Part shown: positions 32,249 through 43,815 of the stretch, piece by piece
Position numbering within the stretch: position 1 is the first letter of the stretch
Layout: each line of letters opens with the position of its first letter
Source: Takakia lepidozioides
Taxonomy: Eukaryota > Streptophyta > Takakiopsida > Takakiales > Takakiaceae
Length of the DNA: 64,000 bases
NCBI GenBank assembly: GCA_030704615.1
Contig: CM060732.1
Coordinates: 65,453,053-65,517,052 of the forward strand
Direction: 5' to 3'
Notes under the pieces: model-generated
What the model saw: only the letters and a program-made list of their open reading frames with translations
What the model was told of the DNA's origin: nothing
The model's database searches: none
Program-made: the position numbers and the translations under genes

Positions 32249-34980
32249 GATTTGATCTTTTTGAAGGCTTTGATTTTGGATCTAGGGCTGACAGGTCGCA
32301 TGACCGGTTCGAAGTCTAAAGATATTAGCATTGTAACCAAGCCATAATTGTGGCAAGTTCTTCCCAATCTAGGTACCACCCCAAAATCACAAAACAAAAC
32401 TTCTGAAGCCACAAAGGTGGCCTACCTACTATAGCTCTAGAGTGAGAGATGACAACAGTCAAAGCCCACATAACTATGTCACTTCGTCTTTCTATAGCTT
32501 TAGATGAAGTTATGAAAGCCACCTCACACATTGCATATTGACATTGCTCAGATCATCAGGTTCGAGCAATGTGAAAATCGTCCAAATATAAGAGTAGTAC
32601 CATTGTAATAGTATGATCCTCTCACTCCTTCTTCCTACCAGGGGTGGACTGAAATGACCAATAGATTTCTTTAGCCTATCCTTTTCTCATGTCAGCTTTC
32701 TTGAAAGGCTCATGAAGAAGCCTTGAAGAAGGTAGTCTTATACATCATAGACTTGGTGCATGCTTCAAACATAGAGATCCAGCTTCCTCGACATGTAGAC
32801 ATAATATGTACATCCTCAATTGTTTCCCAAGGTTTAAAGAAAAAACCATTATGAATAGATACTTGCTGCATATTATCTGATACAAAGAGTTTGAGGTATA
32901 AGCTAGTATTTTTTTGGCATTTGAAAGTCTTGCCTTCAAAGTGCAATGAACACCTCAAATCAGCCTACCTAGTGTGACCACATGTTTTGCAGTATGATAG
33001 AAGTCAAGTAAACCAGATGAGTTGCAGTCATGAGTGATACTAACTTTCAATTAATTGTACCACACCAAAAGAGATGGCATTTTGCAGAGAACAATATTTG
33101 CTTCTAGGAAAGCACCCATATTAGAGGAGCTAGCTGGATTGTCTTCACGAGCTTGATATTCAACTATTCAATTTCAAATGGTCCAAGGTTCCACAACTCC
33201 ATATCAAAAAACTTGCTTTGACAATGAACATATACAGACTAATCATTCTATAGATCTTGTATATCCATCTTTCTCCATATTTTCAATTAGAAATCTACTC
33301 TTGAATTCAGTGAGTTTATTGAGGGTCGAGCAACAATGTGACACCTTCAAGGTTTGTAAGATTTTCTATGGCTTTATTTATTTTTTAAATGATTACAATA
33401 AATTTTTGGGTTGGATGGCAAGTTCTCAAAATGTATACATATGCATGTCTGTTATTGGGATTGTGATAGACCCGATTCACCACTCCCCTGATGAGTCAAT
33501 TCTTACTCAAACCTATAACATTAGCGGTTTTAGGGTCAATGAATACACATGGACCTTTTTATATCCTCAATAGCTCAAAATAGATTTACATGTTGGTTGA
33601 TTAGTTACCTCTTTGAACTCAGAGTGCTTCATGTCATGAGGACCATATGGACTTGCAAATTAACAATGTAAATGAAGTCCAATCCTATGAAAATAGTAAA
33701 CATCCACCCATCTCACTACATTTTGTCTAAATTCCAATTTCATGAGAGAGAGAAGTAGGGTTTGTCTTGCCAAGATATGTTGTATAAGTTCAGATTATAT
33801 TTTTTCAAAGACAATACACCCTTCAAATTAAGAAGGCACCATTGACACTGACTGTCTAATTGTATACTCAGAGATGATTGGGGTGGGCTATGTTGTATTC
33901 ACTTCCATCCTTCCCTCAAGCTAATACTTGCATCTAACTTCTTTTCATAATTTGCTTTCAGCATAGCTCAAAGATGTTAAGTGTTCATGGCATGAAGACC
34001 ATAAACAACTTAAATATCATTTATTTTGGCTAACTACTCATGTAGTCACCTAGAGTTAGTTGTAGAAAAGTAAAACACAGTGTCTTAGCTATGTCAAGCT
34101 CTTTAGTGCAACCAAACTATATTTAACTCAATAGAGAAGGGATAGAACTCATCACTATGAGCGTTTATTTATGGAAACATTTATGTCGTAACAACATAGA
34201 TAGAGAATACTTCAACCAAAGAATAACTAAAGAGCCAATGCGCCGCGCGGCTACTGGAGCTATAACAACATATTCCACCATAGCTAGAAGGGGAACTCTA
34301 TGTACACTTATGTACAACCAAAGCTCACTTATGAGTCCATAGAAGACGCGATGCCCTCAAGGCTCACCTACACCAGTCCAAAAAAAACACCACAAACATA
34401 TGAAGTGGGTTGGAGATCAAGGATGTGCGAGGTGAATGGCAAGCACTCTTGCATGATATAGCTATCCAAAGTGAAATACAAAGTGGGATTTTAGAGAAAC
34501 ATTCATCTCAGGAATAAGATTGCAAGCAAATGGCAAGGGGAAGGGTGTGTCCTACTAGCATCACCTGAATGGTCTAAGGAAGAGTAGGTGTTGGTTATGA
34601 CATTTGAACATCAAACCAACTTACAATAGCCTAAAAAGAGCAGTTCACAATATAGACTTCCTTCCCTTCTCCAACTGGGAGGTTGAAGGAAGTGTTAGTT
34701 ATTTATACTCCAGTATCCATTCTACTTCTTAGATTGGAAGAGCTACAATGTGCTTCTAGGCTTGCACACTAAGGAAGATTGCTAACTACAGAAGAAAGAT
34801 CTGTGACACAACACTACAATAGAATGTGAGGGTTCATTTAAAGTCAAATATCATCTAGATTTATAACTAGTAGAGGGCTGCAATGTTTGTTTAATGCATT
34901 AAGGCTCCATCTCAAATCCTAAATCCTAAAGTAGAAGATGTCGTAAACTTGAAATGCTAGGTGTCTATAAACCTAATTTA
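32249..34980. other. Intergenic, no recognisable feature
   Basis: About 2.7 kb of AT-rich sequence. The only open frames are short and show no family motifs. The longest, 33178-33573, has an unremarkable composition. It may include the decayed interior of the gypsy element whose gag lies just beyond. Confidence 0.6.
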
Positions 34981-35019
34981 ACCCTAATGTACATCTGTCT
35001 AACATGTAGGTCATGCAAT

Positions 35020-35860
35020 CATGATTCTTCTTCCTTTGAGGTATGCTCGGGTGTATCATGACCTCTTGTAGCGCTTCTCCTTGAGATTGACTTAGTCATC
35101 TCTGCCAGTAACATGTCTTCATCCCCTTCCCAAATTTGTGCAAAGCTCACCATGGGGTCAGTTCTTCTCTGCTGTGCTAGATTCCGGTTGCCTTCACTTT
35201 CCAATTTTGCTAGTGCCCTGCCACGAGTACATTTGCTTCCGCACTCCTCCCTTAGGTGTCCGTACTCGTGATATTTTTCCCATTTTACATGACCATTTTT
35301 AGTTAGATAGAGTGACGTTGCAATGCGTCCCGTTTAATTCTGATATGTATTAAGCACTTGGATTCTATTCAGTGACGTGCCTCCAGTCCCTTCTCTATAC
35401 ATGTAAAGAGCCCTGATCATGTGCCTTGTGCAGATTTGTGTTGAGAACTTTCAAACTTCTGCCCATTGGACCGATATAACTGTCATCATCGGACTTGCTT
35501 CTCGCCAAAGGTTCTAATGTGATCTCCTCCATATTCATCAAACCATCCTATATTTCCATACTTGTTTCCACTGCTTCATCTATGTTGGTGAATCGCTGTC
35601 CCAACATCAATCTCCACAGCTCTGGACGAAGGCCTTCTACAAACCTCCTTGTCTGCTTAGAGTCAGATATGTGTCCTCTCTTGAACACTTTGTTAAGTGT
35701 ATCCAAGAGGCATCCAAGTAGGTTTGAACCCGCTGGTAGCGTCCTTGTTTTACAACATTCATCTCTCTTCCAAATTCACAGATGTTATACTGAAAAAGCT
35801 GAAGCACTAGCCTCTCATGCTAATCACTTAGACTCTAACCATCCTGGACTTATCTAAGCT
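35020..35860 (-). pseudogene. Ty3/gypsy gag remnant
   Basis: On the minus strand near 35700-35550 the frame reads RRFVEGLRPELWRLMLGQRF followed by TNIDEAVETSMEI and a stop, the conserved part of the retrotransposon gag domain. Further on, near 35280-35215, KYHEYGHLREECG looks like a CCHC zinc knuckle whose first two cysteines have become W and Y. A serine/arginine-rich stretch follows down to 35019. Stops and frame changes make it non-functional. A tRNA-primer-like site and an LTR lie immediately upstream in the same orientation. Confidence 0.7.
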
Positions 35861-35892
35861 TTGAATACCGCTAGACCCGATACCAAAAGAGG

Positions 35893-36620
35893 TGTCCCTG
35901 ATATCCTGTTTACAACCTCGTTAGTTCCTTTGCAGGTACAGACAGACGATGCCGCAGCGGAAGAGAAGACAACATCTATCCCTACCTTTCTTACTTCTTA
36001 TTAACTTGACTCATACGGCATGCTACATATGTGTTTGAATGTTGTTGTGCTTTTATTCATCCGAAGGGAAATGACCAACGGTGGTGTGTAATCTGATCCA
36101 TGACACTTGTTCAGCCCACATTCTTGGTAAGATTACCACCTTCGTAATTTGCGATGTTGTTGCCTAGTGCAATGTATTGATAGGTGACGTCTTATGATCT
36201 AGCCCTTGACTATTCCGAACACATTGCCAAAGTCTAATTGCTAACAACACATTTAACACATGGAAATCATCACTCTCTCTTTTACACAAGCATATGGTCA
36301 CTCAAAATACTCCAAGAACACTCAATACTTATGTGTATGAACCATACTCAATAGCTCAATACTCAATAGCTACATCAGGTCTCAATGATGATCACCTCTC
36401 CACCTTCAGCCCTTCTCTATTCCTCTCTCCCAAGTCGCTACCATCACTTCTCGCCAAAAAGCCTGCGCCCTTCTACTGAACTTCCTTCTCATATATATAT
36501 ATTGTCTCGAACGGCCACCCTTGCATGTGGGGTTCCTCGCTGCTACACACCAACTCCCTATCTTTTCCCATGTTATTATTTACTAAGCCACTAAATGCAA
36601 GGCTGCAGGTGTTATCCCCA
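35893..36620 (-). repeat. LTR-like repeat, copy 2, with adjacent primer-binding site
   Basis: Read on the minus strand, the repeat ends GGGACA at 35893. After a few bases follows TGGTATCGGGTC (about 35884-35873), close to the initiator-methionine tRNA primer site (TGGTATCAGAGC) of plant retrotransposons. The gag remnant comes next. The body matches 8787-9412. On the other side the sequence runs without a break into the block shared with 21205, so the outer border of the LTR is not certain. Confidence 0.6.
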
Positions 36621-37290
36621 TCTCAACTTGTCAAATACAACAGTGACCTTAGTTTAAGTAGCGCCGCCCCTCCTTCAACTTGGCTAGCTAATTGTTAAAA
36701 ATAGGTTGGATGATGTATAACAACGTTCATCCAATTACTCACTTCACTACATTCATTGAATTTACAATTTATCCAACGAATGAAATCTGCACACCTACTC
36801 ATTATTCATTACCTACGCTGAACAGATGATTTCTTGTGTTCACCATCCACTCCTCGTCCATTCCGACACATCCATCCACAATCCTTCCTCGCATCCTTGT
36901 CTGAAGATTTTCACGGAGCCCAACATTACCCTCCAGCGCCAAAACTCCAGACAATGGACCACCACTTAATCATTTCATTTTCATGATATGCCATCTCATT
37001 CCCACATCTTTACTGATCACAAAATTTGCTATAAGAGGGTTCATGGAAAGTATTTTGTGATCATAACATTATATGTTGATGATTCGATTTTGATCTTTAA
37101 AGACCTAGCTTTGTTGAAAAAGACAAAAAACAATATCTTAAAGAAATTTGAGATGGTGGATCAGAAAAAGATCATTGTGATCACAACATTATATGTTGAC
37201 GATCTGATTTTGGTCTTTAAAAACTTGGCTCTGTTGGGAGGAAAAAAAAAAAAAAACATATGTCAAAGAAGTTTGAGCTAGTCGATTTGA
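36621..37290 (+). pseudogene. Ty1/copia remnant, copy B, left part with duplicated YVDD segment
   Basis: 36621-36935 is non-coding and corresponds to 21205-21508. It preserves the site that carries a hAT insertion in copy A. From 36985 the frame reads TDHKICYKRVHGKYFVIITL then YVDDSILIFKDLALLKK and KKFEMV. About 110 bp later it repeats as TTLYVDDLILVFKNLALL and KKFELVDL. YVDD is the catalytic motif of copia reverse transcriptase. Two copies in a row cannot be functional. Homology to copy A breaks off at about 37288. Confidence 0.65.
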
Positions 37291-37961
37291 ATCGGTGGAA
37301 TTTTCATTCCATTGTGGAATTTCCCTTCTTCCGGGTGATTTCACTTTCTAGAGTACTTACAGGGAAATTTACCCCCTATTTTCACATACAAACCGACCCC
37401 CTCCAAAATTTGTTCTTTGGATCTGAAATTTTGTGTGAGTGTCCTGCATGTGCCCCACATTCATAATGTGGAGGGCATTTCCACGGGAAAAATCCAAAAC
37501 ATTGGGAAAATCCTTGGTCAAAGGAGTTTTTTCAAGCTGAAATGTGATGGACTTGAAAAAACCACAGTACAAAATTATTATAATATACCAATTGGAACGG
37601 TAAAAAAACTCTGCAATTTTGCAGGTAGGAGCATGTAGTAGGTAGGATGAAAGTTGTAAGGTTCATTTCCCTGGATGTTTGGGGCCAGGGAGATATGCCC
37701 TCATCCATGAAGGTATATACGTTTCTGGGGGTGGCCCACCAAAAAACAGCTCGTCGTTTAAGGGTTAAAGACTCGTCTTCTTCAAGAATTTGCACTTTGG
37801 AACAACATGACTTTTACTGATATACGTTCAGCCCAACTATATAGTGATTCAAGATATCATCAAGATACTTATATATATACTTACGCACATCGTATTGTTG
37901 TAAAACCATTGCATATATGAGGTTTCCACAACACTCTCCCAAAGGAACATCGTACTTTTAT

Positions 37962-38115
37962 GATTCATTTCATTTTAGAGTTTACAATTTGGGACAAATG
38001 AGATATTTATCAACATACTTTCAGCCATACCACAATGTCTATAGATATCGTCAAGAAACTTATGCTAGTTCAAAGAAATCGCTCGATCTCGTTGAACACC
38101 AAATATTGTATTGGA
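37962..38115 (-). pseudogene. Inverted segment of copia copy B
   Basis: This is the reverse complement of 23180-23345 of copy A, the part just downstream of the second YVDD. The match includes the stretch reading TTCAACAAGATCGAGCGATT in copy A. In copy A it directly follows the reverse transcriptase piece. Here it is flipped and about 0.7 kb away. Confidence 0.7.
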
Positions 38116-38326
38116 TTGCTTGTCCAGTTCTCCCTAACAACGAGTGCTCTGGACGTGGGCACCAATATGTTGTAACATTGCATTAGTAAGAGCAATAAGT
38201 GGTTGAAAGGTGCAGGGCAACAATGCACACAAGCCTGCCCAAATTTCACAGGAAAATTCCAAAACGAAAAAACCAGATGTTCATTTAAGTGAAATTTCAA
38301 GTAGCGTCCATCTCAAGCAATCATTT

Positions 38327-40301
38327 CACTACTACATTTGGGGGGGGGGGGGGGGGGGGGGTGGTTGTTTAGCGATGCCTCAGTGACCTCCAAATGCCGC
38401 GCCTAGCCACGGAAATACACTATAGCGCCCGAGGCGCGCTGGGGACAAATTGCGACGTCGGAAAGTCGCACCCACGTCGGTCCGACGTCGCTCCCGGAAC
38501 GTCGCAAAATAGCGACCTAGGGGAATCGCTAATCCCCCGGGTCCCCCTGGCCACGACCAACGACGACGGAATGTCGTCGCCCCTCCGGGGCGTCGCAACA
38601 AAGGGCAAGGAGGGGGGTCCATCCCTCCCCTTGCGTCATGGGGCAGTCGCAAGGACGTCGCCCATCCCCAGAAATAGCCACGCGCCGGCGTCGCCGACAT
38701 GTCGCACCCTGGGACATTAAAGCCCCCGCTCTGCGATGCCTGGACATCGCAGATGGGGTCTATTATGCCTAGGGGACTGGTGACGCCCGGAAATCGCCAT
38801 GACATTGCTGCCATCTGGGGGCGTCGCTAGACCCCCATGGGTAGGGAGGTTCTCTGGCGATGCCTGGGAATCGCACGGACGTCGCAGCCCCCGGGGCTGT
38901 CGCTAGCTCCATGGGAGGGCACGTTCTTATGCGACTCCCTGGAGTCGCAACAACGTCGCAGCCCCTGGGCGGCGTCGCTAGCTCCACGATGGCGTGGTTC
39001 TGTTGCGACTCCTGCGAATCGCAAGAGTGTTGCTGGTCGCCCCCGGCCGTCGCGCCGGCGTCGCTGGGTGGGTGGGTGGGTGGGAGGGTAGCCAGCTGGT
39101 ATTTGGGGCGGGGTTTTGGGGTTTGTTTTTCGTTTTGGGGGGAGGGGGTGGTGTGGGGTTTTCTTGGGGTTGGGGTGTGCCTCGTGCTTGCAAGAATTGC
39201 ATGCATTCTAATCTATAGGTCGACACACCAAATCCACATGTCCATTAAGGTTAGAATGAGGATCGAAATGGCAACTGAAAATAATATATATAAAGCGAGT
39301 ATTACCTGTACATGTCTCTAACTGGGAACCATCCCTCACTCCTCATCACCTAAGTCATAGGTGTACTCGTCCAAGGAATGCAAGCTACGTTGGTGACCAT
39401 GGTGAATTACAACATCCCTCCGTATCTTTCAATAAAAAAAAGACCATATCATGTTGGGCTGCCATTGTACCGGGTGAGTGTTCCCATTTCATGCTTATTA
39501 TTTCTTTGGATTTTACATTAATCTTCTTCTCTTTGGCGCAATTCCGATGGATTAATGAAAAATCCATGAAAAAAATCCTTTGTAGGTGTGGCGATCTAGG
39601 AATGATTCTAGTGAAGTTGTGACTCGAAAAGCGACTCTAGGATTGTTGAGTTTATGTAGGAGGGCAAGAATGTTGGAAGACATGGTTCTTGTTCTACAAG
39701 TGTTGACTCTGAGTTCTGCAATAGTGAATGAAGGAAACATTTTTTTAATTTTTTATTTGTTTTTGGTCCAATATTTTGCACGGATGTAGTGGTGCAAGGG
39801 TCGAATTCATAGAACAAAACACAACCAAAAAACAATTATTACGTAGCAGCAATCCCCAATCCTAGATCCCCAGGTAAGATGACACTTGCGACGCCCCAGC
39901 AGGCATTCGACTCCGGAGAATCGCAACATCGCCATTGTGGCATTTCGGCGACGTCTGGACGTTGCAAACCCCAGCGCGGCCTGACTTGGCCCTCCCCACG
40001 CGCCTAAGTGTGAGGGGGTGTTGTTGCGATCCTCGGCAGTCGCAGCCTTGCGGGAGCGTCGCAGAGGGTAAGTGCGACACCCGGGCGTCGCAAATCCCAG
40101 CTCGCTGGCGGGTCATCCCCAACAACAGTGATGTGGCAGAATCGCAAGCAGGTGAAGCATCATTGGAGCGGCGCGGCGGCGACGGGCCGACGTCGCAATT
40201 TTCGGGCCGGGCGCCTGCGCGGCGCTACAATCGCAGGAGGGTCGTCGCGTCTGGCGCGCCCGGGGTCCCGGCGTCGCTAACCCCCCCTAAACGTAGTAGT
40301 G
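38327..40301. mobile_element. Complete non-autonomous CACTA (En/Spm) element
   Basis: Left end CACTACTACATTTGGGGGG at 38327; right end, read on the minus strand, CACTACTACGTTTAGGGGGG at 40301. The 3-bp target duplication is TTT (38324-38326 and 40302-40304). Subterminal zones at about 38440-39060 and 39880-40280 are dense in GTCGC/GCGAC pentamers, the presumed transposase sites. The middle (39060-39880) is less GC-rich and has no convincing gene. Open frames in the subterminal zones reflect GC content only. Length is 1975 bp. Confidence 0.9.
38340..38361. repeat. Run of 22 G, just inside the CACTA left terminal repeat
   Basis: An uninterrupted G-run, longer than the seven-base run at the opposite end of the element. 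It can form a G-quadruplex and is prone to length error in sequencing. Confidence 0.9.
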
Positions 40302-40728
40302 TTTGCCGGACAGGCGTGCCTTTTCCGGCAAGTTTTCAGGGCCACGTCACGAAAACCCCGCAATGTGAAGGGCTTCCTGGAAGTGAAAATGAGTGCACCC
40401 ACCGCTGAATAGGGAGACAACCCGCAGACCCCGCCGTGAAAGGGGCCCACTTGCCCATATGTCCTGCCAGGTCGCTCAGGTCAACCCCATGGAGAGCCCT
40501 GGGCCACAAATTCCAGCCCCCCCCCCCCGGGGCACTTGCAAAAATCGCCGATGGCGCTCCAGATCTCCATTTGGCCGCCGTAAATTTGAGGGTGTACAGC
40601 TCGCTGACCGCTGCGTCTTTTGTTCAGACGCCAGTTTCATCCGACTTCATCCCTCGGAGATACGGAGATATTCCAGGGATAATAAAAACGGCCGACCCGA
40701 TTCGGGTCGGCTCGTCGTTTAAGGGTTA
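40302..40728. other. GC-rich repeat segment with a palindrome near its end
   Basis: A GC-rich block between the CACTA element and the copia remnant. It includes a C-run (40518-40529) and a near-perfect palindrome GCCGACCCGATTCGGGTCGG (40691-40711), followed by CTCGTCGTTTAAGGGTTAA. The same ending, CTCGTCGTTTAAGGGTTAA, occurs at 37750. The family is not identified. Confidence 0.4.
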
Positions 40729-40739
40729 ATAAAGTACAG

Positions 40740-41000
40740 AACTTATTAGAATATTGTGGGAAGTCTCATGTATACAATGGTTTGTATAAGACCGGATATT
40801 GCACAAGGAGTGGGGATTGTGAGCCAATTTGTGGCTAATCTTGGGTAACCATAATATTACGCTGCAGTAAAACGGATGTTCCGTTATCTGAGAAGCACAA
40901 TGGACTTTTGTATGTGTATGAGAGGAAACTTACTGGTAATGTTCATTTGGATGAAATGTATTAAATTCAGTACTGGTTCAAATGGTATCCTCATCCATAT
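40740..41000 (+). pseudogene. Ty1/copia remnant, copy B, right part (RT end/RNase H start)
   Basis: The frame reads MVCIRPDIAQGVGIVSQFVA and RMFRYLRSTMDFCMCMRGN, with stops or gaps between. It corresponds closely to 23690-23890 of copy A. It is separated from the left part of copy B by an inverted piece and the CACTA element. Confidence 0.65.
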
Positions 41001-41165
41001 CGATTCACCTCCGGCCCTCTCTCTCTTATACATAGATCATGGGGATCAAGATTGTAGGGGTTTAAACGTTTAAACAGTAACACGATTTAATCATATTGAT
41101 CTTCAAGATATGGAAATCTACAACATTATCTCATGAATTTTGACGTCATGTGGTCGATCGCTAGA

Positions 41166-43815
41166 TTATTGAGGACTGGATAATTTCAAGGACTTGATAA
41201 ACTCTTTCCCTTTCAGCCCCATAGCCATGTAGTTGGTGAAGAAATTTCCAAAACTGATGCTTTGATAGAGAGGGCGGTGGTCAGCATCGATAAGTTGCGG
41301 AGCAGGGGACATGATAGAAGCGTCAGAGGGGCTGTAGAACGTGATCAAAGAAATGCGAGCTTCTCTTGAATTCACCACTGCCCGATGCTCCACGCTTGAG
41401 TACTTCCCATTGGTAATAATCTACACGATGCCAAAGGCCAACAATACCCATGTCAAAATAGCCATCTACAGGATCATCACGATCGATCTCAGGACTGAAC
41501 TCAAGTGAATTCCTTGATATTTTACAGGAAATCTGCCGAAAAACAGTTAGTACATACGACTACATACTGGTTATTTCAAGTTATCCTACATCCCATGTAG
41601 TTCGTTCTTTCTGTAGAGGTGCACACCAGTAGTGTGCATAAAATGGGTGTGCGAGGAGTGTGTTCAGCGGGGCCTAGATCTTTATAAATTCAACTCGTGA
41701 GATTCACTACGAAGAAGGTGAGGGGCGTCGCAGTACTTGCCTGCATTGCGTCGCCCACGTTCAGAACAAGACTGTTGTTCATCGGTTTGATAGTAACCCA
41801 GCGACCGTCTTTTTTCACTTGAAGACCACCCACTTCGCCTTCCAGAAGAATTGTCAGGCCCCCTGCATCAGAGTGTGGAGTCATGCCAAGAACCAGATCT
41901 GGCTGAGGGCATGGTGGATAGTAGTTGAGTCGAAGGCCTTGGAAAGGGTTCTCTGCGTAGAGGTCTTCCAAGTAGCTAGGTCCGAGACAAAGGTTCTCGG
42001 ACATAACAGCGAGCACCTCATTTCCGAATCTCTTCACCTCCTTGCTGTACTCTTCCATCGTCTCTCTGCTTGTTTGAAAGATATACATTATCAGCATCTC
42101 ATGTTCAGGTTAAGAAAACATTGCACAAAAAGGATTACAAGCCTCCACAAATCCAACTAACATCTGGATAATTTTCTGGAGGGCCGTTCCAAGACCAGCA
42201 GCATTCCGTAGATTGAATTGTATGGATTGAGCCTTCAAAATCCAGCCCACGAAGGTCACCGACTCATTTGGGTTACACATGAAGCAGAAGTGGTTCATGG
42301 ATTATTTACGCACCGATATGTCGGAGGGTTTTCAGGCCAGGTGGCCACCCTGGTGCTGTCGTGCATGTAATGCACAAGTATATCCACCCAGTCTAGGCGC
42401 TTGTTGTCTCGCACATGCAGGCGACGACCGTATCCTTGCATGGTCCCGGGCTCGCGTATCGCAAGGGCCTCCTTCTCCTCCATGGGTCTCTCAAAAAACA
42501 ACTTTGCATTTGTCTTAACTCTATTCACCAACGTCTCCGAGATGCCATGATTGACCACCTGCTAAAATTAATTTACAAGCTCCATGATCATGCAACGCTC
42601 CATTTGCGATATATCGAATCTCACGAGCAACTTGAAAATACTCAAAAGGAACTCAACGAAACAATCAGTATATGCCGCACATTACGAATTTTCTTGTCCA
42701 GAAAGGATCGTAGACTCGATGATCTGACGATTAAACATGATACTTGAGGAGCGGGCTTCCCAGGGAGCAGATGGCCACTTCGGAAGATACTTTTCAAGAC
42801 ATAAATGCGGTCCCACAAAGTGAAGCCCGAGTCTTCCCGGGGATCTATGACCGCGATCTTCGGATTTGCCTTTTGAACATGTGTACATACACACGACTTC
42901 CGAAACCTACAATGGAGTCACCTTTTGGAAAGAATCATGAGAAGTCACTAAGAAGAAAGTTCAACTTCTATAGATCTGCGCCGGAAGTCCAAGTTGTATT
43001 TCTAACTGTCTTGGACAAGCTAGGTATTCTATTCCAAGATATATTCAGAACCGGGGATAGGTGATTATAAGGTACCACTGCACATATATATAGTGTTTGC
43101 AAGCATACCTGCAAAATACCCAACTCTTCACATGCGCGGGCCACCTCTGCCATCACCCTCTGCCTTGAGCCTGAACGAAGAGTCAAGGTCACAAACATCA
43201 GCTGCATCTCAACCCGGCATTAGTTCGCCTTCTAACTAAACTACATACCCCGAGATTAACAATGGAAGTTCAAAGTCAGTTCATGTGTGGCCGTTATGGG
43301 TGAGTTTCTAGTTTCTAGGTGTCTAGCAAGGTTTTAAGAGCTTCAATCCTGGAGCTGTGCACGTTGGTTCAAACATCTTACATCTGCAGACAGCATGTAA
43401 AAAAGAAACTGAACGATGCTTGCCAAAGTAGTATACTTGCTTAAGCCCCATCTTAGCTCCTGCCTGACTGCTGCTGCAGCTCTATCGCCTGGTTAATGTC
43501 CGAAATGAAGTACCAACCACCCTCGAGCGATTGAGAGCTGCAAATCTTACATACTGCAAAACGATGTTTTCCAGGAAGAATCAATGGATATGAAGTCTGT
43601 GAATGGCAAAGGCACATACCCCCTGTTAGCTCCGCCCAGTTAATGACAGGCAGCTGGACTTCAGTGAAATTCGCTCCCAAGTTTGGGCGTTCATGTATGG
43701 ATAGAACGTACTCCTCAGGGATTTCCTCGTCCCCTCGAGACGCAGCTGTTTGAACCCGCTCCATGTGTCGGGTCCAGTTTTTGTCATCATCTCTGGTTTT
43801 CAGAAATCTAGACAT
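41166..43815 (-). CDS. 2-oxoglutarate/Fe(II)-dependent dioxygenase (SRG1-like DOXC family), five exons
   Basis: Exons on the minus strand: 43815-43620, 43170-43109, 42558-42314, 42065-41741 and 41420-41166, totalling 361 codons (360 aa, normal for the family). The N-terminal DIOX_N part has VQLPVINWAELTG and ACEELGILQVVNHGI. The double-stranded beta-helix core has NYYPPCPQPDLVLGMTPHSD. Iron ligands H232, D234 and H288 and the 2-oxoglutarate-binding R298-x-S300 (EARIS) are all present, so it should be active. Such enzymes hydroxylate or desaturate specialised metabolites or hormones using O2 and 2-oxoglutarate. The substrate cannot be read from sequence. The intron after exon 4 has a GC donor (CAG/GCAAGT) rather than GT. 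Exon 2 begins at the GTTCAG acceptor, which alone keeps the frame. Confidence 0.93.

Noticed and set aside
33178-33573. 131-codon frame on the plus strand in the 2.7-kb gap
   Set aside because: Composition typical of AT-rich noncoding DNA, no motif, no neighbouring exons.
38380-39206. Several frames of 80-150 codons on both strands
   Set aside because: All lie in the GTCGC-rich part of the CACTA element and overlap each other.
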